From Algimonas porphyrae (lineage in GTDB: Bacteria; Pseudomonadota; Alphaproteobacteria; Caulobacterales; Maricaulaceae): a stretch of 64,000 nt of DNA. The translations under genes and the position numbers were made by a program. Each line of letters starts with the position of its first letter. Positions within the stretch are counted from its first letter, which is position 1. This document shows, in pieces, positions 26,472 through 35,506 of this stretch. The stretch is from the NCBI RefSeq assembly GCF_041429795.1, contig NZ_CP163424.1, positions 372,001 through 436,000 of the forward strand. The letters are read 5' to 3'. Below the pieces are notes generated by a model. The model did not search any database and was not told the origin of the DNA. It saw only the letters and a program-made list of their open reading frames with translations.

Positions 26472-27122
26472 CTAGTCGGCTCTGGATATGATGCGGTCGC
26501 GACCGATCATTCGAGCATAGAATAGGCCCGCGACATAGGCTGAGAGATAGGCGACGATCAGGATCATCAGCGCGTTTTCCCGGTCGATCAAGGCGGCGAC
26601 CGGCGTCACGATAATGACGATCAGAAGAATATATTTGCCCAGGAACCGATGTGTCTTGGACCAGGTGACAGGGTCAGCGAGGGTCCAGCGCGACTTCAGT
26701 CCAATCTTGGCCTCATAGGGAACAATGGACATGTAATTGCCCACAAGGCCGAACATGAGGGCGGAGGCAAGCAGGACAAGAACGTCGCCTGTCGGGTCGG
26801 ACATCAGCCCGTAAGCCTCGAGCGGGAACAGGATCTGCATGAAGAACATCAGGGCCGGGGCGATCAGAATGCTCACGATCGTTGCATTGCGGGCCTTGGA
26901 CGGCTCCGTGTCCAGAACGCTGCGCTTCAGCCGAAGCAGCGGCAAGCCGAAGAGTGCGGCCATTCCGGCAAAGAAAAGCGGGAAGGTGATAACCTGATAG
27001 CCAATGACCTTCCAGCGGACCAGTTCGGCCCGCTCAGGAGGGTAGCCATTGGCATAGAGGACGATGCCGATCAGGGCGGTCAGGGCGATAATGCCGATCA
27101 GCATGTTCGATACGGATTTCAT
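26472..27122 (-). CDS. SdpI-family membrane protein
   Basis: A 216-residue protein with six hydrophobic segments. The signature GLKSRWTLADPVTWSKTHRF matches the SdpI family, where it precedes the last two helices. In Bacillus, SdpI gives immunity to the killing peptide SDP and signals to SdpR. The ATG overlaps the stop of the upstream ArsR/SdpR-like gene by four bases. No SdpABC-like toxin genes are in the window, so the protected-against agent is unknown. Confidence 0.85.
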   Translation of the reverse strand: MKSVSNMLIGIIALTALIGIVLYANGYPPERAELVRWKVIGYQVITFPLFFAGMAALFGLPLLRLKRSVLDTEPSKARNATIVSILIAPALMFFMQILFPLEAYGLMSDPTGDVLVLLASALMFGLVGNYMSIVPYEAKIGLKSRWTLADPVTWSKTHRFLGKYILLIVIIVTPVAALIDRENALMILIVAYLSAYVAGLFYARMIGRDRIISRAD

Positions 27123-27433
27123 GATGACGTCTCCTTATTGAGCGAGGGTGCGACGGCTTGACCCGTCTCGCCTGTGCCGAGCAAAGCCATCAACGAAGAG
27201 AGCGCGTCTTCTGCGACTGTGGCATTGAGATGATAGAAAATTGTCACGCCGTCCTTTTCCCCGCGGATCAGGTCCGCATCTTTTAAGGTCGCGTAATGGG
27301 TCGACATGGTCGGTTTCGACACGTCGTAGAAAGCGGCGAGATCGCCTGCGCTCAGCGGACCTTCACGCAGTCGCGCGATGATGTCGCGGCGAATGGGATG
27401 GTTGAGCGCCTTGAGAACAAGATTGATCTTCAT
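27119..27433 (-). CDS. ArsR/SdpR-family autorepressor
   Basis: A 104-residue winged helix-turn-helix protein. The recognition region DLAAFYDVSKPTMSTHYATL and wing KDGVTIFYHLN are typical of the SdpR branch of ArsR, which lacks metal-binding cysteines, as here. It begins the operon with the SdpI-like gene (four-base overlap). A 16-bp perfect dyad overlaps the -35 of its own promoter, indicating autorepression. Confidence 0.9.
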   Translation of the reverse strand: MKINLVLKALNHPIRRDIIARLREGPLSAGDLAAFYDVSKPTMSTHYATLKDADLIRGEKDGVTIFYHLNATVAEDALSSLMALLGTGETGQAVAPSLNKETSS

Positions 27434-27439
27434 AAGGAC

Positions 27440-27474
27440 TATTTAGGCATTCGTATAATTAGAGTCAACTCTAA
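27440..27474 (-). promoter_or_regulatory. sdpRI-like promoter with overlapping operator
   Basis: On the minus strand a -35 TTGACT (27463-27468) and -10 TAAATA (27440-27445) are separated by 17 bases. The dyad TTAGAGT-CA-ACTCTAA (27459-27474) covers the -35. This is the layout expected for an autorepressor such as SdpR. Confidence 0.75.
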
Positions 27475-27531
27475 ATAACACTCTCCGTCTGACGCTGAGG
27501 GTATAGAGGTGGCATTGACAGAGGGAGGTCC

Positions 27532-28419
27532 ATGGCCGGACAAGTGCTTCGTCAGGATTGCTCGCGCCGGATGAGCCTGACGGTCGGGAACCGCCTTATG
27601 AAGCCAGAACTCTTACTCGTCCTCGGGATTTTCATCGCTTTCATCGTCGCGGAAATGGTCTTTACCGGCTTCTTTCGCAAAAGCGGCCAGGTGAAAGGTG
27701 ACGGGCTGGTCGAGCTGATCGCGACATTGATGCTGACGCTGGTGACGCAGCCTCTCGTCGTGGCCGGCGGGTTCGCGCTAGCCGCAATCGTCCTGCCGGA
27801 CGCTGGTGACGTGCTGAAGGACTGGCCGTTCCTGGCTGTCTTCGCACTCTTTCTGGTTTTCGACGACATGACTCAATATTGGTGGCACCGGATTACCCAT
27901 GCCACGCCTTGGCTCTACAAGCTGCATCGTCCGCATCATCAGGCGGAGTATCTCTCGATCCGCATCGTCTACCGGAACAATATCTTCTATTACTTCCTGA
28001 TGCCGGGGCTGTGGCTGTCCGGCGCGCTGCTCTATCTCGGGGGAGGCTGGGTTTACGCCGTCTATATCGTGATCAAGATGAGCGTGATTTTCGGCGCCCA
28101 TTCGGACATTCGCTGGGACGCGAAGCTCTACCGCATCCGCTGGCTGTCGCCGCTCATGTGGCTGGTCGAGCGAACGATTTCGACACCGGCCACCCATGCG
28201 GCTCATCACGGCAAGCACGCTTCTGATGGCGTGACGCATTACAAAGGCAATTACGGAAATCTGCTCTTTTTTTGGGACGTGCTGTTCGGCACGGCGAAGA
28301 TTACCCGGCGTTATCCGGATCAATTCGGCGTCGAAAATCTGCCAGAAACCAGCGCGGGCGAACAGCTGCTTTGGCCGTTCTGGCGGCGACGCAAGTCGGT
28401 TGCGACACCCGCAGACTGA
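27532..28419 (+). CDS. Sterol desaturase/fatty acid hydroxylase family protein
   Basis: A 295-residue membrane enzyme of the di-iron hydroxylase family. The three His boxes are visible: HRITH (119-123), HRPHH (132-136) and HAAHH at about 222-226. Hydrophobic segments flank them. Likely a lipid, carotenoid or sterol-like hydroxylase; the substrate is unknown. GGGAGG lies three bases before the ATG at 27532. An internal ATG at 27598 would begin directly at the first transmembrane segment and is a real alternative. Confidence 0.88.
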   Translation: MAGQVLRQDCSRRMSLTVGNRLMKPELLLVLGIFIAFIVAEMVFTGFFRKSGQVKGDGLVELIATLMLTLVTQPLVVAGGFALAAIVLPDAGDVLKDWPFLAVFALFLVFDDMTQYWWHRITHATPWLYKLHRPHHQAEYLSIRIVYRNNIFYYFLMPGLWLSGALLYLGGGWVYAVYIVIKMSVIFGAHSDIRWDAKLYRIRWLSPLMWLVERTISTPATHAAHHGKHASDGVTHYKGNYGNLLFFWDVLFGTAKITRRYPDQFGVENLPETSAGEQLLWPFWRRRKSVATPAD

Positions 28420-28464
28420 GCCCGTGCGTCGCGCCGTTACCAAAGCTCATTCAGGGACAGACCT

Positions 28465-30051
28465 TCAGTTGGCCGCTTCCAGACGGAATACGTCGCCGCC
28501 AATCGTCGTCAGATAGAGATTGTTTTTCGCATCCAGTCCGAAGCTGATAATGAAGGTCAGTGCCCCCGTATCCGGCTGCAGCTGATCGGTCAGGCGCTGG
28601 AAACCGGCCGACTGGACCGTGCCACCCTGCTGCAGGTCGAGCACCGGAACACCCCAGACATTATGGCTGATAAAATCGGCAAACAGATAGACGTTCTGCA
28701 GCGCTTCGACCGGACCTTGATAGACAAACCCGCCTGTAATCGACTGGCCTTCGAGCGGACCCGTGCCGTGGGTATATTCCAGAACGGGCGGGGTCAGGGT
28801 CGCCGTCGTGCTGCCAAGATAGTCGCGCGTGCCTTCCTTGACGCGCCAGCCGAAATTGAGGCTGGAATCATCGACGGGAAGGCGGGACACTTCTTCGATC
28901 GCACTCTGCCCGACATCGGCAATCAGCAGATCGCCCGTCAGCGGGTCGAAGCTGGACCGGTAGGGGTTGCGCAATCCTAGTGCGAAGATTTCCGGGCGAC
29001 CATCGGCCGGATCTGCATAGGTATTACCCGCCGGAATGGCGTAGTCGCGATCCGGATCCGCCGGGAAGTCGTCACCCGTAATGTCCAGACGTAGAACCTT
29101 GCCGAGCAGCGACTGTGGGTTCTGTGCCAGATTGTTCGGGTCGCCGCCACTGCCTCCGTCGCCCATCGGGATCATCAGAAAACCATTCGCGTCAAAGCCG
29201 ATCCAGCCGGCATTATGATTGTCGAAGGGTTGGTCGATCCGCAGGATGACATCCTCGCTGGCCGGATCGAGCATGTCGCTACGCCCGGTCATCAGCGTGT
29301 AGCGGCGGATTTCCGTATCATCCTGCAGATTGGTGACGTTGAGATAGATTTGCCGCGACGTGTCGAAATCCGGCGCGAAGGCAAAGCCCAGCAGCCCGCC
29401 CTCACCTGCCGTCGAAATGCCCGCTCGCAAGTCGGCAAAATCGACCGGATCGAGCAGGCCCGTATCCGGGTTCAGAATGCGGATCCGTCCCGCCCGTTCG
29501 AACACTAGAACCCGGTCCGATCCATCACCCAGCGGCGACACATAGATGGGCTGCGCCAGTCCGGACGCCTTGCGCCGCAAAACGGGCGTCTGCACCACAT
29601 CCGTGACGGTGAGAGCGACGTCGAGCGACGCGATGCCGCCGGCGGCATCCGTCGCGCGTACACGAAGACGGTAGATATTGTCGGCATCCGCATCGCCCGG
29701 TGTCTCGAAATCCGGTGCGGCGGTGAACCGGACCTCGCCGCTATCGGCATTGATCGTGAAGAGCGGATTGTCGCCCGTCGCCAGAAGCGAATAGCGGACC
29801 GACGTTCCGTCCGGGTCGCTGGCCTGGGCCGTATAAACAATGCCGTCCGTGTTTTCCGGGGTGCTGGCCGCGGTGCTGGATGAGAATGTCGGTATCTGGT
29901 TGATTGGCGGCGCCGGGGGCGGCGGTGTCGACGACCCGCCCGAGCCGCAACCGGCGAGCAGTGCGATTACCCCAATGCCCAGCGACAGACCTTTAATACG
30001 TTGATGGGCGTGCAGCGCAGTCCGGCGAGGCGTGTCGATCTGGTCGGGCAT
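28465..30051 (-). CDS. Cadherin-domain PQQ sugar dehydrogenase-like lipoprotein
   Basis: A 528-residue protein. The lipobox LLAGC (Cys35) follows a long cytoplasmic n-region. After a Gly/Ser/Pro linker comes a cadherin-like domain at about 50-150 (AQASDPDG, FTINADSGEVRF, LRVRATDAAGG). Then a GSDH-type propeller spans about 165-525 with GEGGLLGFAFAPDF, the catalytic-type motif DNHNAGWIGF and ALGLRNPYRSSFD. It is probably a cell-surface PQQ-dependent sugar oxidase, with the cadherin module aiding Ca2+-dependent binding. Confidence 0.88.
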   Translation of the reverse strand: MPDQIDTPRRTALHAHQRIKGLSLGIGVIALLAGCGSGGSSTPPPPAPPINQIPTFSSSTAASTPENTDGIVYTAQASDPDGTSVRYSLLATGDNPLFTINADSGEVRFTAAPDFETPGDADADNIYRLRVRATDAAGGIASLDVALTVTDVVQTPVLRRKASGLAQPIYVSPLGDGSDRVLVFERAGRIRILNPDTGLLDPVDFADLRAGISTAGEGGLLGFAFAPDFDTSRQIYLNVTNLQDDTEIRRYTLMTGRSDMLDPASEDVILRIDQPFDNHNAGWIGFDANGFLMIPMGDGGSGGDPNNLAQNPQSLLGKVLRLDITGDDFPADPDRDYAIPAGNTYADPADGRPEIFALGLRNPYRSSFDPLTGDLLIADVGQSAIEEVSRLPVDDSSLNFGWRVKEGTRDYLGSTTATLTPPVLEYTHGTGPLEGQSITGGFVYQGPVEALQNVYLFADFISHNVWGVPVLDLQQGGTVQSAGFQRLTDQLQPDTGALTFIISFGLDAKNNLYLTTIGGDVFRLEAAN

Positions 30052-30143
30052 GGCATGTCTCAGGCTGGTTGGAACCGGTGCGGCGCAATGACTCTAACCG
30101 ATAAAGGCATCATCCGTTCCTGAAACCAGCTGGTCCGACACAT

Positions 30144-30449
30144 CTAGCCGCTCGTCAGCTGCTCCAGCACGGCGCGCTCGGCTGCAGACAGGCTCGCCGG
30201 ATTGCCGATCAGCAGCATGCCGCGCTGGCCGTCTTCGGCCTCGAGCAGGTAGAGCGTGGCTTCGTCGCCCGGATCGGTCCCCGCGTCCTTGTGCAGCGTC
30301 TCGACGACACGGATCGAGCCCATTGCGTAGGCCGTGTTGGTCTCGCGGCAGAGCAGCCCTTTGGCCTGCGTTTCGAAATGATGCTTGAACCCCTTCCTTT
30401 CGGCATCTTCCATCAGGGCGGGAATGTCCCTTGGTCCTCTTTGGGCCAT
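30144..30449 (-). CDS. Small protein of unknown function downstream of dapD
   Basis: A 101-residue soluble protein, mixed alpha/beta, with GFKHHFETQAKGLLCRE near the N-terminus and LYLLEAEDGQRGMLL in the middle. It resembles a widespread class of small uncharacterised proteins, but no function can be assigned. AGGAG lies nine bases before the ATG. It starts 11 bp after the dapD stop and is probably cotranscribed with it. Confidence 0.75.
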   Translation of the reverse strand: MAQRGPRDIPALMEDAERKGFKHHFETQAKGLLCRETNTAYAMGSIRVVETLHKDAGTDPGDEATLYLLEAEDGQRGMLLIGNPASLSAAERAVLEQLTSG

Positions 30450-30460
30450 GTCGAAATCTC

Positions 30461-31288
30461 CTAATCGCGCAGCAATTCGTTCACGCCCGTTTTTTCGCGG
30501 GTCTGGGCATCGACCGTTTTGACGATAACCGCACAGGCCAGACTGTGGCTGCCATCCCTGGATGGGAGCGATCCCGGTACCACGACGGAAAAGGCCGGCA
30601 CTTCGCCGTAAGTGATCTCGCCTGTCTGCCGATTATAGATTTTGGTCGATTTGGAGATGAACACGCCCATGGCCAAAACGGCCCCTTCGTGCACGATCAC
30701 GCCTTCAACCACTTCGGACCGCGCGCCGATGAAACAGCCATCCTCGATGATGGTCGGGTTGGCCTGCAGCGGTTCCAGCACGCCGCCAATGCCCGCGCCC
30801 GCGCTGATATGACAGTCTGCGCCGACTTGCGCACAGGAGCCAACGCTGGCCCATGTGTCGATCATCGTGCCTGCGCCTACATGCGCGCCCAGATTGACAT
30901 AGGACGGCATCAGGACGGCTCCGGGCGCAATGTAGGCCCCCCGGCGCACGGCGCAGGGCGGAACGGCGCGAATGCCTGCCTTGGTAAAGTCGGCCTCGCC
31001 CCAGCCTGAAAACTTGCTCGGCACCTTGTCGAACCAAGCGCCGTTCGCCGGGCCGCCGGGCATCAGCCTGTTGGCCTCAAGGCGAAAGCCGAGCAGCACG
31101 GCCTTTTTCAGCCATTGATGCACGATCCACTCGCCGCCGTCTTTTTCCGCAACGCGGAACGTACCGTCATCCAATCCCATGATGGCCGCCTCGACCGCAT
31201 CGCGGCGCTCACCGACCGTGTCGGGGGACAGGGCGGCCCGGTCCTCCCAGGCGGCTTCGATAAGGGTGGTCAGCTGTTCAGTGTTCAT
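30461..31288 (-). CDS. dapD: Tetrahydrodipicolinate N-succinyltransferase
   Basis: Succinyl-CoA-dependent step of diaminopimelate/lysine synthesis. The protein is 275 residues, the family length. The N-terminal helical domain is followed by a left-handed beta-helix of hexapeptide repeats (about 105-215). Family segments are visible: [35 protein letters not shown], and [14 protein letters not shown]. Together with dapF at 10 kb it shows use of the succinylase branch. A small unknown gene follows closely. Confidence 0.97.
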   Translation of the reverse strand: MNTEQLTTLIEAAWEDRAALSPDTVGERRDAVEAAIMGLDDGTFRVAEKDGGEWIVHQWLKKAVLLGFRLEANRLMPGGPANGAWFDKVPSKFSGWGEADFTKAGIRAVPPCAVRRGAYIAPGAVLMPSYVNLGAHVGAGTMIDTWASVGSCAQVGADCHISAGAGIGGVLEPLQANPTIIEDGCFIGARSEVVEGVIVHEGAVLAMGVFISKSTKIYNRQTGEITYGEVPAFSVVVPGSLPSRDGSHSLACAVIVKTVDAQTREKTGVNELLRD

Positions 31289-31418
31289 AGGGCGGGCGCA
31301 TAGGCGGTGAGGGGTCTGCGGGTCAACGCATGGCCGCGTCCGCTCAAGAAAAATTCAAGGCGTAGCGAACCTTTTGACCCGCGCGGCGGACTATCCTGTA
31401 ACACGATTGCCAGGGACC

Positions 31419-31970
31419 ATGACCGATCACACCCGTCAGAGACAGATCAGCGATACGCTGGACGCCTATCAGGCCGACCTCGCCAGCCAGGGCGATCGCC
31501 AGGCTTTCGCGCTGCTATATCGGCGCTGGCATCCGCGCGGCATACGGCTGGCCCGTCGTCTGACCGGCGATGCAGCCGAGGCAGACGACGTCATGCAGGA
31601 CGCGGCGCTGACGATTGCGCGCGATATACGCAAGCTGCGCGATCCGGCCCGTTTTTCGGCCTGGGCCTTCACCATCGTGCGCCGCCGCTCTGCGGATCAT
31701 ATCGACCGGGCGGTCCGCCGCCGGGCGGGCGAGGCGGATAGTCTCATGCCGGAAACGGATATGGGTCCGGACGTCGCCCTGTCGATGAAACAGGCGCTGG
31801 CCCGCCTGCCGGAGACGGAGCGCACCATGCTGGCGCTATTCTATCTGGATGGCTTTCGCGGTCACGAAATTGCAGCCGCGCTCGGCATTCCCTTGGGAAC
31901 GGTCAAGTCACGCCTGTTCAAGGCCCGGCAATCCCTGAAAAAACTTTACGAAGGAGACGATCATGACTGA
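31419..31970 (+). CDS. ECF-type RNA polymerase sigma factor
   Basis: A 183-residue sigma-70 family factor with region 2 at about 25-95 (DAAEADDVMQDAALTI) and region 4 at about 120-175 (LPETERTMLALFYLDGFRGHEIAAAL then GTVKSRLFKAR). The ATG at 31419 is chosen over an upstream TTG because it gives the normal ECF length. The gene overlaps by eight bases a membrane-protein gene that is probably its anti-sigma partner. Confidence 0.92.
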   Translation: MTDHTRQRQISDTLDAYQADLASQGDRQAFALLYRRWHPRGIRLARRLTGDAAEADDVMQDAALTIARDIRKLRDPARFSAWAFTIVRRRSADHIDRAVRRRAGEADSLMPETDMGPDVALSMKQALARLPETERTMLALFYLDGFRGHEIAAALGIPLGTVKSRLFKARQSLKKLYEGDDHD

Positions 31971-32325
31971 TTTCGACACGGAGTTGAAAGCCCTGTTGAG
32001 TGCGGAGGACGAAGCTTTCATCGGCGATGCCATCGACGAAACGGGCTATTACCAATATGCATGGAGCAGTTTTCGCGGGCCGGGGTCCGGCATGCGGATC
32101 ATGGCCTGGGGCGGCATTCTGCTGTTCGGCAGCCTGACGATCCTGTTTCTCTGGCTGATGTTTACCGAAGAGACGATGCGAGTGCAGATCAACTTCGCGG
32201 CGTTGGCGGTGATGGCCAATAGCGCGCAGATTGCGCTCAAGCTCTGGTTCAACATGCAGCTCAATCGCGGGGCTCTGTCGCGTGAATTGCGACGGCTGCA
32301 GCTTGTCGTAGCAAGCCGGGGTTGA
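31963..32325 (+). CDS. Membrane protein, probable anti-sigma partner (DUF6768-like)
   Basis: A 120-residue protein with a cytoplasmic N-terminal region of about 45 residues (LLSAEDEAFIGDAIDE), two transmembrane helices at about 46-66 and 74-92, and a short basic tail. It overlaps the sigma-factor gene by eight bases, the usual sigma/anti-sigma arrangement. Its N-terminus lacks the zinc HxxxCxxC motif of ZAS anti-sigma factors. It resembles small sigma-linked membrane proteins grouped as DUF6768; the partner role is inferred from position. Confidence 0.7.
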   Translation: MTDFDTELKALLSAEDEAFIGDAIDETGYYQYAWSSFRGPGSGMRIMAWGGILLFGSLTILFLWLMFTEETMRVQINFAALAVMANSAQIALKLWFNMQLNRGALSRELRRLQLVVASRG

Positions 32326-32329
32326 GGCT

Positions 32330-32698
32330 GTGCGGACAGGCCGCCTTATAACAGCCTGCCTTTTGATTGTCGGCCTGTCATTCGCGCTCAAACCGTTCGC
32401 ACATGTCGGCATCGCCCTGTCGAAACCCGCGATCGCCTCCCTCGTCGGGTTCGGACATAGTGAGAAGATTACTCACGTGGCCTGTCGGCGCGCGGCGATG
32501 ATGCATCGCCATGCGCGGGCAGCCTATGACATGCCGGGTATCCCATGTCTGGGGTCCGTTCTGGAGCGGTGGGTGCGCGTGCTGCCGACGCAACCTTTAC
32601 TCAAGGCCTATGGCTGGATTGCCGCGGGCTCACGCGCGCATCATGCGTTCGACCATCAGGTGCAGCGCTTCGAGAAAACGGGACCGGTCGCGCGCTGA
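32330..32698 (+). CDS. Small hypothetical protein with N-terminal signal anchor
   Basis: A 122-residue frame starting at GTG four bases after the preceding stop. The N-terminus is hydrophobic (LITACLLIVGLSFAL), like a signal peptide or anchor; the rest is rich in His, Arg and Ala. Third codon positions are G+C-rich as in genuine neighbours. The last 69 bp overlap the 3' end of the convergent yaiI-family gene, which weakens the call. No family recognised. Confidence 0.45.
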   Translation: MRTGRLITACLLIVGLSFALKPFAHVGIALSKPAIASLVGFGHSEKITHVACRRAAMMHRHARAAYDMPGIPCLGSVLERWVRVLPTQPLLKAYGWIAAGSRAHHAFDHQVQRFEKTGPVAR

Positions 32699-33088
32699 AA
32701 AAGGGGGCGGTCCGCCAATGTTCGGCTGGTCCGCCCCGTCTCTGAGATCGGCCATAATGGCCCGTACCGCCAGTTGCGATCCGATGGTGGCATTATCCAT
32801 CTCCTTGCCGCTGGGCGACAGGACACGTGCCCCAGCCGTCAGGCAGCGTTCGGCCAGCAGAATGTCGGACGTAACGATGATCGCGTCGCCATCGGCCCGG
32901 TCGGCGATCCAGTCATCGGCGGCGTCGAATCCGTCCGTGACCAGCTGGAAGGTGATAGTCGGTTCGGCGGGCGTCCGGATATAGCTGTTGGCAACGACCG
33001 TGACTGGCACATTGTGCCGCCAGGCGACCTTATAGGTTTCGTCCCGCACCGGGCAGGCATCGGCGTCGATATAGATGTGGGGCGTCAC
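32630..33088 (-). CDS. YaiI/YqxD (DUF188) family protein
   Basis: A 152-residue soluble protein of the UPF0178 family, with a PIN-like fold. The hallmark N-terminus IYIDADACPVRDE is present, followed by VVANSYIRTP and DAIIVTSDILLAERCL, carrying the conserved acidic residues of a putative nuclease site. Its biological role is unproven. The ATG overlaps the stop of the M28 peptidase gene by four bases, so the two are cotranscribed. Confidence 0.93.
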   Translation of the reverse strand: MTPHIYIDADACPVRDETYKVAWRHNVPVTVVANSYIRTPAEPTITFQLVTDGFDAADDWIADRADGDAIIVTSDILLAERCLTAGARVLSPSGKEMDNATIGSQLAVRAIMADLRDGADQPNIGGPPPFSARDRSRFLEALHLMVERMMRA

Positions 33089-35403
33089 TCCTCAGCGGGT
33101 TCCGAAGCGGGGATAAGGGCGGGACCCGGTGCAGGTCCGGGGGCAGGAACTGCGATCCGGCGACGCACTGAGCGCCGATCACCTTCATGCTGCGGCACCA
33201 TCCAGTCCGGGCGCGCCTTCAGCAGCGCGTCCGCCGCCGCGTCGTGCCCGTAACGCGTTGACCAGACATTGAAATTGATCGGCTCCTCGCGGTCCGGCAG
33301 CACCATCGCCATCGTAAGCTCACGGCAGGTTCGCCCGGTGCAGGTGATGTTCGGGAAGGACCGGCCATCCAGTGCGATCAGCTGGCCGTTGAGTGTCAGG
33401 CTCTCGCTATTGGTTCTGTCGCTCTGCATCGAGATTCGAATCCTGTCGGAGTCAGGGGCGTCTATCCGTAATGCGACGCGGCGCGTGCCGTCCACGATCT
33501 GATTGTCGAGAATATCGATTTGGGGCATGACGACATCCGGCGGCGGGGCAGGCGTGATCCAGAGATTGCGCGAATAGCCGCTCAGTTCGCCCTGTGTGAA
33601 ATCCCCGGCGGCGCGCATCGGGTTCGGCAGCGGGTCGCGCGCACTTATCGTGTAATGCGCGCCGTCAAATCCATCGCCGGCCAGATGGACCAGGCTGCGG
33701 CCCAGCGGCGCATCCTCGGAATAGGCAGGCACGAGCAGGCTTGCAGCGCCGAAACTCATGACGGCTGCGGCAGCGCCGTATAGCGGCCACCGGGTCGAAC
33801 CCGGACGGGTCCAGACGATTGGAAGAAGGACGATGAAGGTCCAGACGACAAATGCTGTCAGTGGAGCAGAGGTTTCGACGAACAAGGCGGTTTCCGCCAT
33901 GACATACATCGTCAGGCCAAGCACCGCTATCAGCACCGCACTCAGGGCGAACAGGATCAGCGCGACGATCCGCAGCGCTGAAGTCTGTTTGAGGATAATC
34001 AGCAAGGCCGCCGGGATCACCAGAAGGGCCGGCAATGCGAACAGGACGGACGCCCCGAAGAAGAGGAAACTGGCCGTCAGGCCCAGCGACATCATAACGG
34101 CCCAGGCCCCGACCAGAAACCGGTCGGCTCCGTCCGGGCGGTAGAGCCAGCGTGCGCAAAAGGCGGCGGTCAGCAGCGAGAGGCTGATCAGGACGCCGCG
34201 CAAGGCGATCGGCCAGGCTGTGCCGTAAGCGCTTTCCGGTCGCAGCGCATCAATCGCCATCCCGCCCAGTATCGCAACCCCTGTTCCTGCAATCAGGGCC
34301 AGAAGGGGCAGAAGGAGAACCCGCCAGAGCGGCGCGGGCTTGCGGTCGGTCCGGAACAGGGCGACGACACAAAGGATCAGCGCCAGCCCGATCAGGGGCT
34401 GCGCCAGATGTTCGGGCAGGGACAGGACGCCGAACCCCAGCACATCGGCATAGATGACCGCGCGATCGGTGCTGTCTTCATTCACGGTCATGAACCCTTC
34501 CACGGCGGACAGGGCGCTACTGCCAATATGAAAGACGGAGGCCCGGTCCAGATTGGCCAGATTGTCATGGCGCGTATGATAATGGCTTTCATGGCCGGTC
34601 ATGGCGTAATTGGCGGCGTCCATATCCAGCGTTAGATATTCGGTCACATCCGTCCCGTTCGGCATGGCGCGGTAGATGTCGACGGATAGGGAACTGGCAA
34701 CCGCCCCTTTCACCCGGTCTTCGGGATGGGGTTTAAGCGCGGCCAGGTCGCGACCGTTCGGATCGCTGGTTTCGAACATGGCTGCCGGTCCGCGATTGCC
34801 GCGCGCCTCCAGGCTGACGACGGCTCCGATCATCGGGGCGACCGGGTCATGCCGGACAAAGCGGGCAGCCCCGACCAGCCCGATCTCTTCGCCGTCCGTT
34901 ATCAGGACGTAGAGTGGGCGCGGCAGAGGGCGGTCTTTCATCAGGCGAGCGATTTCCAGGCTGGACGCGACGCCCATCCCGTCATCGGCTGCGCCCGGCC
35001 CGGTCGGCACACTGTCATGGTGGGAGGCGAGCATGACGGCGTCGGGCCCGGGGGGCGTCACCCAGAAGCCGACATTGCGCACGCGCGCGCAGGCCACGTT
35101 CCTGCGGTCACTGCAGTGAAACGCATCATCGATGATCGGCTCGAAGCCCAGCTGCCGGATTTCCGTACTCAGCCGATCGATCACGGCATCGCTGACCGCG
35201 CTATCGACGGGATGGGGGCTTTCGTCACCCAGAATGCGCGACAGCCGTTCTATCGTCGCCTGAGTATTAAACGGATGGTCGGGATCGACCCGTGGAGCAT
35301 CAATCAGTTTGGGGGAAAACAGGAAAAGCAGAAACAGGCTCGCCAGCAGAAGGGCAAGCGCGGTCGCGAATGGCTTACGGCGCGGTTGAAACAGTCGGCC
35401 CAT
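33085..35403 (-). CDS. M28-family zinc aminopeptidase with C-terminal membrane domain
   Basis: A 772-residue membrane protein. One N-terminal anchor helix is followed by an M28 catalytic domain (about 60-310) with zinc-site motifs ASHHDS, GAADDGMG, TDGEEIGL and YHTRHDN. Then come about nine transmembrane helices (about 330-560) and a soluble beta-rich C-terminal domain. This resembles ER/Fxna-like and bacterial M28 membrane peptidases. GGGGAG lies two and five bases before adjacent ATGs at 35406 and 35403; the latter has better spacing. The frame extends further upstream without support. Confidence 0.9.
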   Translation of the reverse strand: MGRLFQPRRKPFATALALLLASLFLLFLFSPKLIDAPRVDPDHPFNTQATIERLSRILGDESPHPVDSAVSDAVIDRLSTEIRQLGFEPIIDDAFHCSDRRNVACARVRNVGFWVTPPGPDAVMLASHHDSVPTGPGAADDGMGVASSLEIARLMKDRPLPRPLYVLITDGEEIGLVGAARFVRHDPVAPMIGAVVSLEARGNRGPAAMFETSDPNGRDLAALKPHPEDRVKGAVASSLSVDIYRAMPNGTDVTEYLTLDMDAANYAMTGHESHYHTRHDNLANLDRASVFHIGSSALSAVEGFMTVNEDSTDRAVIYADVLGFGVLSLPEHLAQPLIGLALILCVVALFRTDRKPAPLWRVLLLPLLALIAGTGVAILGGMAIDALRPESAYGTAWPIALRGVLISLSLLTAAFCARWLYRPDGADRFLVGAWAVMMSLGLTASFLFFGASVLFALPALLVIPAALLIILKQTSALRIVALILFALSAVLIAVLGLTMYVMAETALFVETSAPLTAFVVWTFIVLLPIVWTRPGSTRWPLYGAAAAVMSFGAASLLVPAYSEDAPLGRSLVHLAGDGFDGAHYTISARDPLPNPMRAAGDFTQGELSGYSRNLWITPAPPPDVVMPQIDILDNQIVDGTRRVALRIDAPDSDRIRISMQSDRTNSESLTLNGQLIALDGRSFPNITCTGRTCRELTMAMVLPDREEPINFNVWSTRYGHDAAADALLKARPDWMVPQHEGDRRSVRRRIAVPAPGPAPGPALIPASEPAEE

Positions 35404-35471
35404 CATGTCTCCCCTTTTAGGGCGATGTAACAGTGACATGCCGCGTCGTATATTCTTCAATAACGCATGAC

Positions 35472-35499
35472 TTGACCATGTTTCATTCATCTATATACT
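35472..35499 (+). promoter_or_regulatory. Predicted promoter of LysR gene, giving a leaderless mRNA
   Basis: -35 TTGACC (35472-35477) and -10 TATACT (35494-35499) are separated by 16 bases. The expected transcription start at about 35506-35507 coincides with the ATG at 35507, and no Shine-Dalgarno sequence precedes it. Confidence 0.6.
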
Positions 35500-35506
35500 G
35501 TCATCC

